Assembly: GCF_003725955.1 (NCBI RefSeq)
Contig: NZ_QIBZ01000007.1
Span: 57,409 to 121,408 of the forward strand
DNA: 64,000 nucleotides
Direction: 5' to 3'
Source: Slackia isoflavoniconvertens
Lineage (GTDB): Bacteria; Actinomycetota; Coriobacteriia; Coriobacteriales; Eggerthellaceae
The position numbers and the translations under genes are program-made. A model generated the notes under the pieces. That model was not told the DNA's origin and ran no database searches. It was given only the letters and a program-made list of their open reading frames with translations. Shown here one piece after another: positions 27,677 through 36,097 of the stretch (position 1 is the first letter of the stretch; each line of letters opens with the position of its first letter).

Positions 27677-28293
27677 TATTTTCCTTGGTACACTTCTGGC
27701 TTCAGAATGCCGATGTAGGGCAAGTTGCGATAGCGCTCGGCGTAGTCGAGGCCGTATCCCACGATGAAAGCGTCGGGGCACTCAAAGCCCACGTACTTGC
27801 AATCGATTTCGGCCTGCTCGGGGTTTTGCTTCTTCAAAAGCGCCGCAATGGTGATCGATGCGGGATTGCGAGACTCAAGCACGCGAAGCAGGTACTTCAG
27901 CGTGAGGCCCGAATCGACAATATCTTCCGCGATAATCACGTGGCGGCCTTCGATGTTCGATGTGAGGTCTTTCAGAATGCGCACGACGCCGGAGCTTTTC
28001 GTGCCCGTTCCGTAAGAAGACACGGCCATGTAGTCCATCTCGAAAGGAAGATCGATCTGACGCGCGAGGTCGGACATGTAAATGGCAGCGCCACGAAGCA
28101 CGCTCACCATGAGAATCGCGGGGTCGCCATGCGGCGTTTCCGCGAATGCCACATCGCGATAATCTTCGGTAATCTGCTGGCCGATTTGCGCCACTCGCTC
28201 GTGAATCGCTTGTTCGCTATAGAGAATTTCCTCGACATCGGCGTCACCAAACGTGACGCTTGAGCATGCAGCGGTTGAAGCCATTTCGGCCAT
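27676..28293 (-). CDS. hpt: hypoxanthine phosphoribosyltransferase
   Basis: 205 residues. Salvages hypoxanthine and guanine with PRPP. PRPP motif VIIAEDIVDSGLTLKYLL, upstream VLRGAAIYMSDLAR and MDYMAVSSYGTGTKSSG are typical. ATG at 28293 follows GAGAGGGTGTC. hpt-ftsH linkage is widely conserved in Gram-positive bacteria. Xpt at 9235 gives the window two purine salvage enzymes. Confidence 0.93.
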   Translation of the reverse strand: MAEMASTAACSSVTFGDADVEEILYSEQAIHERVAQIGQQITEDYRDVAFAETPHGDPAILMVSVLRGAAIYMSDLARQIDLPFEMDYMAVSSYGTGTKSSGVVRILKDLTSNIEGRHVIIAEDIVDSGLTLKYLLRVLESRNPASITIAALLKKQNPEQAEIDCKYVGFECPDAFIVGYGLDYAERYRNLPYIGILKPEVYQGK

Positions 28294-28410
28294 GACACCC
28301 TCTCTTTCGGTTGAGACCTGAAAGTGCAGTTTAGCATCCATAAACAAAGCGCCAGCAACGATAGCGTAACGGCGCATCGAAAAACACGATATCACAACGT
28401 CGCGAGCACC

Positions 28411-28443
28411 AAAAAGGCTCGCCACTGCTAAGCGGCGAGCCTT
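28411..28443 (-). terminator. terminator after the small membrane protein gene
   Basis: 10-bp stem (AAGGCTCGCC and complement) with TTTTTGG on the minus strand, upstream of hpt. Confidence 0.8.
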
Positions 28444-28477
28444 TGGGCGCTATTTGCAAAACATGGATCAAATAACG

Positions 28478-28978
28478 TTAGTAATACGAGTAGTACGAAG
28501 GTCCATAGGTCAACGCCGAGCATGCAGCCACACCGAACAAGACGATGAGCAGCACCCAGATGACGAACGTCGCCAAAAATCCAATAAGCGAAAACTTAAC
28601 CGCCTCGGATTTCGCCTGCGGGAAATTGCTTTGGTTCGTAAGCCACGCAAGCAAAATGGCGATGGGACCCAGGAAGAAGCCACACACGGCCCAACCGAAC
28701 TTCATTCCCCCCGTAAGATAGAGCAGAGGCATGCCAGGCATGTTCTGAGGAGCGCCCTGGGGCTGTTGCGCGGGGGCACCGTAGAACGGAGCTTGGCCAG
28801 ATGGCTGCTGCGGCTGCGACGCATTTGCGTACGGGTTTCCGGCAGGAGGAACCTGGCCCGCAGATTGCGGCGGGGTCGGCATGCCCTGCAGCGGCGGAAC
28901 CGTCGCGGGCTGAGCGGGAGCGGCAGGTTTTTCGGCAGCTGCGTCTTCCGCACGCTTGTTGTTCTCGAACTCGGTCAT
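28478..28978 (-). CDS. unknown membrane protein with Pro/Gln/Ala-rich head
   Basis: 166 residues. The first 85 are low-complexity Pro, Gln, Ala and Gly. Two hydrophobic segments follow (KFGWAVCGFFLGPIAILLAW and FSLIGFLATFVIWVLLIVLF), then a tyrosine-rich end, YGPSYYSYY. The disordered head should be cytoplasmic. I do not recognise the family. Its head is similar in composition to the N-terminus of FtsH encoded two genes downstream. ATG at 28978 is preceded by GAGGATTCC, and a TATAAT box lies 37 bases upstream. Confidence 0.7.
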   Translation of the reverse strand: MTEFENNKRAEDAAAEKPAAPAQPATVPPLQGMPTPPQSAGQVPPAGNPYANASQPQQPSGQAPFYGAPAQQPQGAPQNMPGMPLLYLTGGMKFGWAVCGFFLGPIAILLAWLTNQSNFPQAKSEAVKFSLIGFLATFVIWVLLIVLFGVAACSALTYGPSYYSYY

Positions 28979-29014
28979 GGAATCCTCAATTCGTAAGAAG
29001 CTTTCGTTGACTCC

Positions 29015-29020
29015 ATTATA
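29015..29020 (-). promoter_or_regulatory. -10 box of the small membrane protein gene
   Basis: TATAAT on the minus strand, 37 bases before the ATG. There is no good -35; a GC-rich inverted repeat (CGCGCG) occupies the spacer. Confidence 0.4.
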
Positions 29021-29107
29021 CGCGCGAACCCGCGCGTCGCCCCGCAGACGCGCATTCGAAACGAACTCTTAGCCGCGCAGTTACGGAACCGTTGAACTAA
29101 TGAACCC

Positions 29108-29314
29108 TTATGCCATATTCGCTTCATATCCTGCGTCTACCACAGCATCGATGAGCTGGGCATCGGCAACGTCTTCGGCGAGCTGCACGGTGGCCTTCTT
29201 GCCATCAAGGTCGACATCGACGCTCGCCACGCCCGCGACGCCTTCGAGCGCCTTCTTCACGTGCGCGACGCAGTGCTGGCACATCATGCCTTCAACATGC
29301 AGAGTCTTTTCCAT
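29108..29314 (-). other. internal start giving a CopZ-like chaperone
   Basis: Inside copA, in frame, the ATG at 29314 has AAAGGAACC upstream. Translation from it would give 68 residues, MEKTLHVEGMMCQHC..., which is exactly a free copper chaperone of CopZ size and fold. A separate product is inferred, not shown. Confidence 0.5.
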
Positions 29315-31753
29315 GAACGGTTCCTTTCTTTCGAAGGTATTTTGAATGCCTTCCGGCAATTTGTACGCAATTTCGCGAACGACGATTTCGTCTTCAGGAA
29401 GAAAGCGCCGCGATGCCTCTTCCTGCGCATGCTCGGAAAAACGAGGCTTCCATGTGCGCAAACGCAGAGCATTGCTCACCACGCACACCGAGCTTAGACT
29501 CATGGCCGCGGCCGCGATCATAGGGTTGAGCGTAAGGCCCGCCCATGAAAACGCGCCCGCCGCAACGGGAATGCAAATCGCATTGTAGATAAGCGCCCAG
29601 AACAGATTCTGCTTAATGGTGCGCATGGTCGCGCGCGAGAGCTGAATGGCCGCGGGCACATCGAGCAAGTCGCTTTTCATGAGCACCATGTCGGCCGACT
29701 CGATGGCGATGTCGGTACCCGCGCCAATCGCGATACCCACATTCGCTCGAGCGAGCGCGGGCGCATCGTTGATGCCATCGCCCACCATAGCCACGGCACC
29801 TTCGCCGGACAAACGTGCAACCTCGCGCTCTTTGCCTTCGGGCAAGACACCAGCAACGACTTCGTCCACGCCGCATACGCGCTGAATAGCCCGTGCCGTG
29901 CGCTCGTTATCGCCCGTGAGCATAACCGTGCGCACTCCCATATCGTGAAGCTCCGATACGGCAGCGGCACTCGTGGGCTTCACGGTATCGGCAACCGCGA
30001 TAACGCCCACCACACCAGCGCCCACCGCCAAGAACAGCGGAGTTTTGCCTTCGTCGGCCAAGCGTTCGGCTTCGTGCTCGAATTCGCCCAAATACACGCC
30101 ATGCTGGTGCATGATCTGGGCATTGCCCATTATGCACACGGTTCCGTCATACACGCCCGCAACACCGCCGCCGGGAATTTGGCGAAATTCGCTCGCCTCG
30201 GCAACGCGGAGGCCCATGCCTTCCGCACGCGAAACAATTGCGCGGCCAAGCGGATGCTCCGATTTCTTCTCGAGGGCCGCCGCAACGCGCAGCAGCTCAT
30301 TTGCCTCCACTCCCGAGGCACATAGCATATCGGTAACCTCAGGCTCGCCTTTGGTGATGGTGCCCGTTTTGTCGAGCACCACGGTTTTCACGTCGTGGGC
30401 AGTTTGCAGTGCTTCGGCCGTTTTCGCCAAAATGCCAGCACGCGCGCCACGGCCCGTGCCTACCATGATGGCGCACGGCGTTGCCAGGCCAAGCGCGCAC
30501 GGGCAGCTAATCACGAGCACCGAAACCGCATGAGTAAGCGAAATCGACACATCGCCCGACGCGAGCATCCATACGACGAACGTCACGATCGCGATGCCGA
30601 TGACCGCGGGCACGAAAATGCCACTGATTTTATCGGCAAGCTTCTCGATGGGGGCTTTGGTCGAAGTCGCTTCGTCGACCATGCGAATGATGCTCGCAAG
30701 CGCCGTGTCATCGCCCACGCGGTCGACGCGCATGGCGAACCATCCCGTTTTCGAAATAGTCGCGCCAATCACGCCATCGCCCGGCTGCTTTTCCACGGGA
30801 ACGCTTTCGCCCGTAAGCGCCGATTCGTCCACCGCGGCCGAGCCCTCGACAACCGTACCGTCGAGCGGCACTGTTTGGCCCGCGCGCACCACGAGCACGT
30901 CTCCGACCTGCACCTGTTCAAGGGGCACCTCAACCTCGGTTTCGCCCTCGCGCCGCGTTGCAACCTTAGGAGAAAGGTCGAGAAGAGACGAAATCGCATC
31001 GGTCGTTTTGCCCTTCGCGCGTGCCTCGAAATATTTGCCCAGCGTGATGAGCGTCAAAATCATGCCGGCCGATTCGAAATACAAGTCCATCACGGCCATA
31101 TGCGCCGCGTCGATGTCGCCCGCCCCCATTCCAATGCCAATGCGATAAATGGCCGCAATGCCGTACACGGTCGATGCCGTGGCGCCAAGCGCGATGAGCG
31201 AATCCATATTGGGGGCGCCATGCACAAGGCTTTTGAAACCGCCGCTGAAATATTTGGAGTTCACCGCGATAACGGGAATGAGCAGCAAGAACTGCGTGAA
31301 TGCAAACGTAATCATGTTCTCGTAGCCCAAGAAGCACGCGGGAAGCGGCCACGAGAACATGTGGCCCATAGAAAGATAGAACAGCGGAATGGTGAACACG
31401 AACGAAACGATTAGGCGGCGGCGCATGGCTCCCTCGGCTTCGGCCGCCTTTTTGTTCGCGGCCTCTCGCGCAGCTTTGGCCGCAGAAACGCCGCCCTGCG
31501 TGGCAGGTTGCGCGCCCTCGCCTGCCGCGGCACGCGGCTCGGCGCCGTAGCCCGCTTTATCAACGGCGGCACTGATAGCCGCATTCACCCGAGCAACCGC
31601 ATCCGGCGATTCGTCGGCGTAGGTAACCTCCATGCTGTTTTTCAACAGGTTCACGGCAACTTCGGCCACGCCATCGACCGACGCCGTGGCTTTCTCGACG
31701 CGAGCCTTGCACGCCGCGCATGTCATTCCCGCTATATCGAACGCCTGCTTCAT
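29108..31753 (-). CDS. copA: Cu+-exporting P1B-type ATPase with HMA domains at both ends
   Basis: 881 residues. N-terminal metal-binding domain with MTCAAC (Cys12, Cys15), a charged linker, eight membrane segments with the ion-site motif SCPCALGLATP, actuator GESVPV, phosphorylation DKTGT, the SEHPLG histidine and hinge GDGINDAPAL. Unusually, a second complete HMA domain (EGMMCQHC) forms the C-terminus, preceded by an internal ATG with a good ribosome site. It exports Cu+ from the cytoplasm. The start is ATG at 31753 with GGGAG upstream; csoR precedes it, and both should be induced by copper through the operator at 32308-32335. Confidence 0.92.
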   Translation of the reverse strand: MKQAFDIAGMTCAACKARVEKATASVDGVAEVAVNLLKNSMEVTYADESPDAVARVNAAISAAVDKAGYGAEPRAAAGEGAQPATQGGVSAAKAAREAANKKAAEAEGAMRRRLIVSFVFTIPLFYLSMGHMFSWPLPACFLGYENMITFAFTQFLLLIPVIAVNSKYFSGGFKSLVHGAPNMDSLIALGATASTVYGIAAIYRIGIGMGAGDIDAAHMAVMDLYFESAGMILTLITLGKYFEARAKGKTTDAISSLLDLSPKVATRREGETEVEVPLEQVQVGDVLVVRAGQTVPLDGTVVEGSAAVDESALTGESVPVEKQPGDGVIGATISKTGWFAMRVDRVGDDTALASIIRMVDEATSTKAPIEKLADKISGIFVPAVIGIAIVTFVVWMLASGDVSISLTHAVSVLVISCPCALGLATPCAIMVGTGRGARAGILAKTAEALQTAHDVKTVVLDKTGTITKGEPEVTDMLCASGVEANELLRVAAALEKKSEHPLGRAIVSRAEGMGLRVAEASEFRQIPGGGVAGVYDGTVCIMGNAQIMHQHGVYLGEFEHEAERLADEGKTPLFLAVGAGVVGVIAVADTVKPTSAAAVSELHDMGVRTVMLTGDNERTARAIQRVCGVDEVVAGVLPEGKEREVARLSGEGAVAMVGDGINDAPALARANVGIAIGAGTDIAIESADMVLMKSDLLDVPAAIQLSRATMRTIKQNLFWALIYNAICIPVAAGAFSWAGLTLNPMIAAAAMSLSSVCVVSNALRLRTWKPRFSEHAQEEASRRFLPEDEIVVREIAYKLPEGIQNTFERKEPFMEKTLHVEGMMCQHCVAHVKKALEGVAGVASVDVDLDGKKATVQLAEDVADAQLIDAVVDAGYEANMA

Positions 31754-31916
31754 ATTTACTCCCAGCCAGCACGCCCTCGCGGACATCTTGCCTTTCAGAA
31801 CCCGCCTACCCTCAGTCACGGCCACAAGGCCGCTCCTCTCGGGCAGGCGGAACCTTCAAGGCAATCTGTACCACGAGGCCGCGCTTAGTTTTTTTTCGTC
31901 AGTTGGCTCTTTACGG
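31754..31916 (-). promoter_or_regulatory. structured csoR-copA intergenic leader
   Basis: Nested stems: CCGCCTACCC (31802-31811) pairs with GGGCAGGCGG (31841-31850) and encloses a GGCC-ACAA-GGCC hairpin (31821-31832). I match it to no known riboswitch. It may adjust copA expression relative to csoR. Confidence 0.35.
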
Positions 31917-32228
31917 CTACATGAATTTCTTGATGAGCCGCATGGCCTCATCGACCACCTCGACGTTGCCGCCGCGCACCTGCTCCACCACGCACGTTTC
32001 CATATGATCTTGCAAAACGATTTCGGCGATGCGATGCACGGCCGACTCCGCCGCCGCGAGCTGCACGAGCACATCTCCGCAGTAGCGATTGTCGGCAATC
32101 ATGTCTTTCACGCCATTGAGCTGGCCAATCGCGCGGTTTAGACGCTTGGTCAAATCGTGTTGCAGATCATCGGCACGCTCGGTTTCTTTATGCCGGCATG
32201 TGCAGCACTGTTTCATCTCTTCGGCCAT
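31917..32228 (-). CDS. csoR: copper-sensing repressor CsoR
   Basis: 103 residues, all-helical DUF156-family repressor. The Cu+ ligands are in place: Cys50 (NRYCGDVL), His75 and Cys79 (DHMETCV). An N-terminal cysteine cluster (CCTC) is extra. ATG at 32228 follows GGAGTTGTT. It is transcribed ahead of copA from a promoter that contains its operator, so it should repress both and release on Cu+ binding. Confidence 0.92.
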   Translation of the reverse strand: MAEEMKQCCTCRHKETERADDLQHDLTKRLNRAIGQLNGVKDMIADNRYCGDVLVQLAAAESAVHRIAEIVLQDHMETCVVEQVRGGNVEVVDEAMRLIKKFM

Positions 32229-32307
32229 AACAACTCCGCTCTTCAAAACAAGCACACGCAAACCCGAAGCGACAAACGCACTTCCCGTTCCACAATGCGC
32301 AAACTGC

Positions 32308-32335
32308 ATTATATACCCCCATGGGGTATATACAA
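32308..32335 (-). promoter_or_regulatory. csoR-copA promoter with CsoR operator in the spacer
   Basis: On the minus strand TTGTAT and TATAAT are separated by 16 bases. The spacer and its edges form the palindrome TATATACCCC-CAT-GGGGTATATA type (32310-32332), the G-tract operator known for CsoR. Repressor binding would block the polymerase directly. Confidence 0.85.
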
Positions 32336-32395
32336 GTAAAAGTTACCTCAGGTTTCAGGGTATCGGATCACGACTTAAGCAAAACCGATTCAACA

Positions 32396-32431
32396 GACAA
32401 AGCCCCGCCCGGACAAAACCGAGCGGGGCTT
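32396..32431 (-). terminator. terminator after flavoprotein 1
   Basis: 9-bp stem (AAGCCCCGC and complement), 73 bases past the stop, with a T-rich minus-strand tail. Confidence 0.7.
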
Positions 32432-32503
32432 GCGTTGCTTTTACATGCGGCCATACGGGAGGGGGTCGCCACATGGAAAGCAATAGGATTATTGAGCTAT
32501 CGA

Positions 32504-34114
32504 TTACTTGGAGCCGAGCATCTTGCCAACAACGTAGCCCTGAGTATGGCAACGGCCAAGGGAAAGGCCGGGCAAATCCATGGGATAGTCGGGGCTGCCG
32601 AAGAAGTTGCCGGCACAATTGCCGATAGAATACAGGCCCTCGATAGGATTGCCATCCTTATCAAGCACTTGCATCTCGCCATTGACGTTCACGCCATGGA
32701 CGATGGTAGACAGGCGAATGTGACGATGGATGCCGTAGAAGGGGGCCTGCTTGATAGGCTTCAGCCACTTGGCGGGCTTGCCCATATCTTCGTCAACGCC
32801 GGCATCGACGAGCTCATTGTAGCGAGCAACCGTCTTCACGAACGCGTCCACGTCAGTAAGGCCAAGCTTCTTGCCGAGTTCCTCGATGGTGTCCGCCTTG
32901 AAAGTCGCAGCCAAATCGGGGTACACGCCCTTCTTCTCGCCCGGCTCCTCAGGCATGTACGCCTTAATAGCCTCGGGATCATAGAGCTTGCCCGGCCAGT
33001 CAGCGCAGTCGGTCATATAATTCGAATCAAACACCTGCGTGTAATAGCCGTTGTCCTCTTCGCTCGTAAGGAAGTTGCCGTTGTAGGCCATGGCGCTACG
33101 TGCCTCATTGCAGAAGCGGGTGCCGTCATTTTTCACAGCCAAGAACGGCATGTCGGCCATAGAGCCCGGGCCCGCGTCGAAGTCATGCTGCACCTTGGAG
33201 CCGCATACGCTCTCCATGCGGCCGCCAGCCCATACCATCATCTTCTGGCCATCGCCAGTCTTATTGGTCTCCTTGCGATCAAGATGATTCATGTCGGGGT
33301 TGTAGTAGGCCATCATCTCATCATCGTTGGTATAGTCGCCCGTCGCGACAACGACGCCGTTTTTCGCATTGAACTGCACGTAATCGCTGCCGTCTTTGCA
33401 GATGACGCCCACAACCTTATCGCCATCTTTTACGAGCTGCTCCGCTGGGCAGGAATAGAAAATCTCCAAGCCATTTTTGCCGTTGTAGTAATCGCACAAA
33501 TCGCGCATGCCGTTACCGGTGTTGTAAGGTTTCGGGCCGAAATCAAATGCGAAATAAGAAACAGGCTGCTCGTCGATAACCGAGATGTTGCTCGTCCATT
33601 TCTTGGTGGTGTCGACGACTTGGCAGCCGGCTTCGGTCGCCTTATCCCACAACCAATGCAGAGCTTCGCCGGAATTGTTTGCCCACAGCTCAAGCTGATC
33701 GCGGTGCGAACGCCATGCGCACTGCTCGGTGAGCCACGAAATCACAGCAGCCTTGCCGGCGGCACTCGTGGAGGCCTCGAGCGAGTCGCACGTATTGCCC
33801 TGAGAAACCGCCTGGCTCTCTTTCTGAATAAGCGCAACCTTCGCGCCTGCATCGGCCGCGGCCAGCGCGCACGGCACGCCTGCGGCGCCTGCGCCAATTA
33901 CGACCACGTCAAATTCCTTGGTCTCCTTGACGTCTTTAATGGGTTCGGGAGCCTGGAAGAAGCTCGGCAAACCGTCGGTATCTTTAGAAGCGGCAGCCGG
34001 AGCGCCCTTCGACGATCCGCCCGACGGAGAGCAGCCCGCGAGCATGCCTGCGCCGGCCGCTCCAACGGCTGCGATGCCGCCGAATTTAAACAAATCGCGA
34101 CGTGAAAGTTCCAT
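32504..34114 (-). CDS. Tat-exported FAD-dependent reductase (fumarate reductase flavoprotein family), copy 1
   Basis: 536 residues. The N-terminus has the twin-arginine motif SRRDLFKFGG, a hydrophobic stretch and a lipobox-like LAGC, so it should be exported folded and perhaps lipid-anchored. The dinucleotide fold VVVIGAGAAGVPCALAAADA binds FAD; the C-terminal IEGLYSIGNCAGNFFGSPDYP region closes the FAD site. Relatives include fumarate, urocanate and cardiac-glycoside reductases that use an external organic acceptor for anaerobic respiration. ATG at 34114 has AGGAGGG. It is divergent from a membrane LuxR regulator, which probably senses its substrate. The substrate is unknown. Confidence 0.88.
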   Translation of the reverse strand: MELSRRDLFKFGGIAAVGAAGAGMLAGCSPSGGSSKGAPAAASKDTDGLPSFFQAPEPIKDVKETKEFDVVVIGAGAAGVPCALAAADAGAKVALIQKESQAVSQGNTCDSLEASTSAAGKAAVISWLTEQCAWRSHRDQLELWANNSGEALHWLWDKATEAGCQVVDTTKKWTSNISVIDEQPVSYFAFDFGPKPYNTGNGMRDLCDYYNGKNGLEIFYSCPAEQLVKDGDKVVGVICKDGSDYVQFNAKNGVVVATGDYTNDDEMMAYYNPDMNHLDRKETNKTGDGQKMMVWAGGRMESVCGSKVQHDFDAGPGSMADMPFLAVKNDGTRFCNEARSAMAYNGNFLTSEEDNGYYTQVFDSNYMTDCADWPGKLYDPEAIKAYMPEEPGEKKGVYPDLAATFKADTIEELGKKLGLTDVDAFVKTVARYNELVDAGVDEDMGKPAKWLKPIKQAPFYGIHRHIRLSTIVHGVNVNGEMQVLDKDGNPIEGLYSIGNCAGNFFGSPDYPMDLPGLSLGRCHTQGYVVGKMLGSK

Positions 34115-34240
34115 GATATCCCTCCTGTTGTTTCTCGTTGGCAGCCCGCTCTCACCCGAACAGACCACCGCCGTTCCCCTTCGGAACGCCCTAAAATCTA
34201 GGCGGAAACAGGAGGCGAAGCATCGACCGAAATCGATTTT

Positions 34241-34285
34241 ATGGGGTTATTTTTCTATAACCCCATATATAACCCTCGGCCGACG
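34241..34285 (+). promoter_or_regulatory. hairpin and direct repeat in the flavoprotein 1 / LuxR 1 intergenic region
   Basis: 10-bp stem ATGGGGTTAT (34241-34250) with its complement (34257-34266), followed by TATATAACCC, so TATAACCC occurs twice about 12 bases apart. It is a candidate operator for the LuxR-type regulator or the 5' end of its leader. Confidence 0.4.
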
Positions 34286-34324
34286 TGCAAAAATAGCTCC
34301 CGAACGCACTATCGGGGAGGAATT

Positions 34325-35884
34325 GTGCCAAAGCAAACGCCGTGCGATACGCATGAAATTGAACCTATAAAAAACGACAAATGCGATGAACTGGACGCAA
34401 GTCTTGCCGAAGAGCTCAGGGGCTCGCTGCTATTCGGGTACATTCCCGTGGTGCCGCTCGCTTTCTTGGGCCTCGGCATCTATCGAGCCTGGATCGAAAT
34501 CGCCTTCGTGGGCACGTTCGTGCCTTTCCCCTTCAACATGGCGACGCCTCGCGACCTTTTCGACTCAATCACGGTGCTCACCGTAGTGCTGTGCGCGATT
34601 TTCGCCAAGAAACTCAAAACACTCGTTGGCCGGCGCAGCGCTCTTACGATAACGGGCATTTTGCTCACTACGTCTACGGTACTCTCGTTTTCGGCATTCT
34701 ACGCACCGAATATCGCGACCGAGCTTGGAACGGTGTCGGGAATCGTTGGCGGCGTAGGCATCGCGTTCATGATTGTCATATGGAGCGAAATCTACGGCAG
34801 CCTCAACCCATTTCGCGTCGCTGCCTATTATTCGCTTTCTATCGTAGCCGGAGCGCTCGTCATTTATGTATATGAGGGCTTTAAATTTGAATGGCTCTTC
34901 GTTATGACGGCGCTTCTTCCGCTCGTCTCGTTACTCTGCGCACATTCCGCACTCCTCCATATCCCGAAATCAGATCGCCCCGCTCGCCGCGAAGCGACCG
35001 AATTTTCCATACCTTGGAAAGCAGTATTTCTCATGGCGGCATACGCATTCGCCTATGGTCTGCTAGAGATGCGCTCTTATTCGGGAGGATTCGGACCGCA
35101 CTCGTCGCCCGGAACGCTCTTCGCCGCACTCGCGATTTTCCTTGGCGTATGCATTCGTGGAAAACACTTCGATTTCGGGCTTATCTATCGAGGGGCGCTG
35201 CCCATCACCGTGGCGGCATTCCTGCTGCTTCCCGCGTTCAACCCATTTAGCGAATCGGTAAGCTCCTTTTGCATTTCCGCCGGCTACACTATGCAATCAA
35301 TACTGATTATGATCATTATTGCCAGCATCTGTTATCGCTATGGCGCATCGCCCATCTGGCTCTTCGGCATCGAGCGCGGCGTCCGCCAGATTTTCATGCT
35401 GCTCGGTCGCGATACAAGCCAGGCTTTAGGATCAATCGGCGTTGCCCCCGCAAACATCGAGGTAGTTACCAGTACGCTCGCGGTTATTTCCATCGTTGCC
35501 GCCACAATGATTTTCATGTCGGAAAAGGAGCTTTCGAGCAATTGGGGCGCCGTTCCCGTCATACCCGAGACGCAATCAAGCCTCCCGGCAGAGCCACGAT
35601 CGAAAACGCCTGCCGAAAAGAAGCATGAACTCGCGACGCGCGTAGCGACCGTCGCGCGCGAATATAAGCTGTCAACGCGCGAAGAAGAGGTGCTCCTGCT
35701 GCTCGGACAGCGCAAAACCGTGGGAATCATCGAGCGCGAGTTGTTCATCGCGAACGGCACAGCGAAGGCCCATGTTCGCCACATTTATCAGAAGCTCGAC
35801 ATCCATACGCGCCAAGAGCTGTTCGACATGCTCGGCGTCGAAACCGAGCACGAACCAAACAAGCAATCCTCGACTTCGTCATAA
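34325..35884 (+). CDS. membrane-embedded LuxR-family regulator, copy 1
   Basis: 519 residues. About twelve hydrophobic segments fill residues 30-400, followed by a polar linker and a C-terminal LuxR/GerE helix-turn-helix (LSTREEEVLLLLGQRKTVG, then NGTAKAHVRHIYQKLDIHTR). The start is GTG at 34325 with GGGGAGG. The membrane part probably senses or binds a small molecule. This one-component membrane regulator is expanded in Eggerthellaceae, usually next to an exported flavoprotein, as here. No receiver domain is present. Confidence 0.85.
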   Translation: MPKQTPCDTHEIEPIKNDKCDELDASLAEELRGSLLFGYIPVVPLAFLGLGIYRAWIEIAFVGTFVPFPFNMATPRDLFDSITVLTVVLCAIFAKKLKTLVGRRSALTITGILLTTSTVLSFSAFYAPNIATELGTVSGIVGGVGIAFMIVIWSEIYGSLNPFRVAAYYSLSIVAGALVIYVYEGFKFEWLFVMTALLPLVSLLCAHSALLHIPKSDRPARREATEFSIPWKAVFLMAAYAFAYGLLEMRSYSGGFGPHSSPGTLFAALAIFLGVCIRGKHFDFGLIYRGALPITVAAFLLLPAFNPFSESVSSFCISAGYTMQSILIMIIIASICYRYGASPIWLFGIERGVRQIFMLLGRDTSQALGSIGVAPANIEVVTSTLAVISIVAATMIFMSEKELSSNWGAVPVIPETQSSLPAEPRSKTPAEKKHELATRVATVAREYKLSTREEEVLLLLGQRKTVGIIERELFIANGTAKAHVRHIYQKLDIHTRQELFDMLGVETEHEPNKQSSTSS

Positions 35885-35885
35885 A

Positions 35886-35919
35886 AAATGCTCCGCTCGA
35901 TTTCTCGAGCGGAGCATTT
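35886..35919. terminator. bidirectional terminator between LuxR 1 and clpB
   Basis: Perfect 15-bp stem (AAATGCTCCGCTCGA and complement), TTTC loop, T-tract on the minus strand. The 178 bases from here to the clpB stop show nothing else. Confidence 0.85.
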
Positions 35920-36097
35920 CCGCCTATTGCTTGAGTGAACGGTGCGCCCCAGACGCCATGGTCGATTTTCTCGAGCCAGCCGACACGCGCAACGCCACTG
36001 CGCTTCACGTATTGCGCCGCAAGCCTCGCGACCCAAGCTCCACGCTGAGCCTCGTCACGCTGTGGGATTCCTCGCCCACGCCGCGCAACACATCGCT

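Noticed and set aside
35920..36097. Small frames between LuxR 1 and clpB
   Set aside because: Short, arginine-rich on either strand and without start signals; treated as intergenic.
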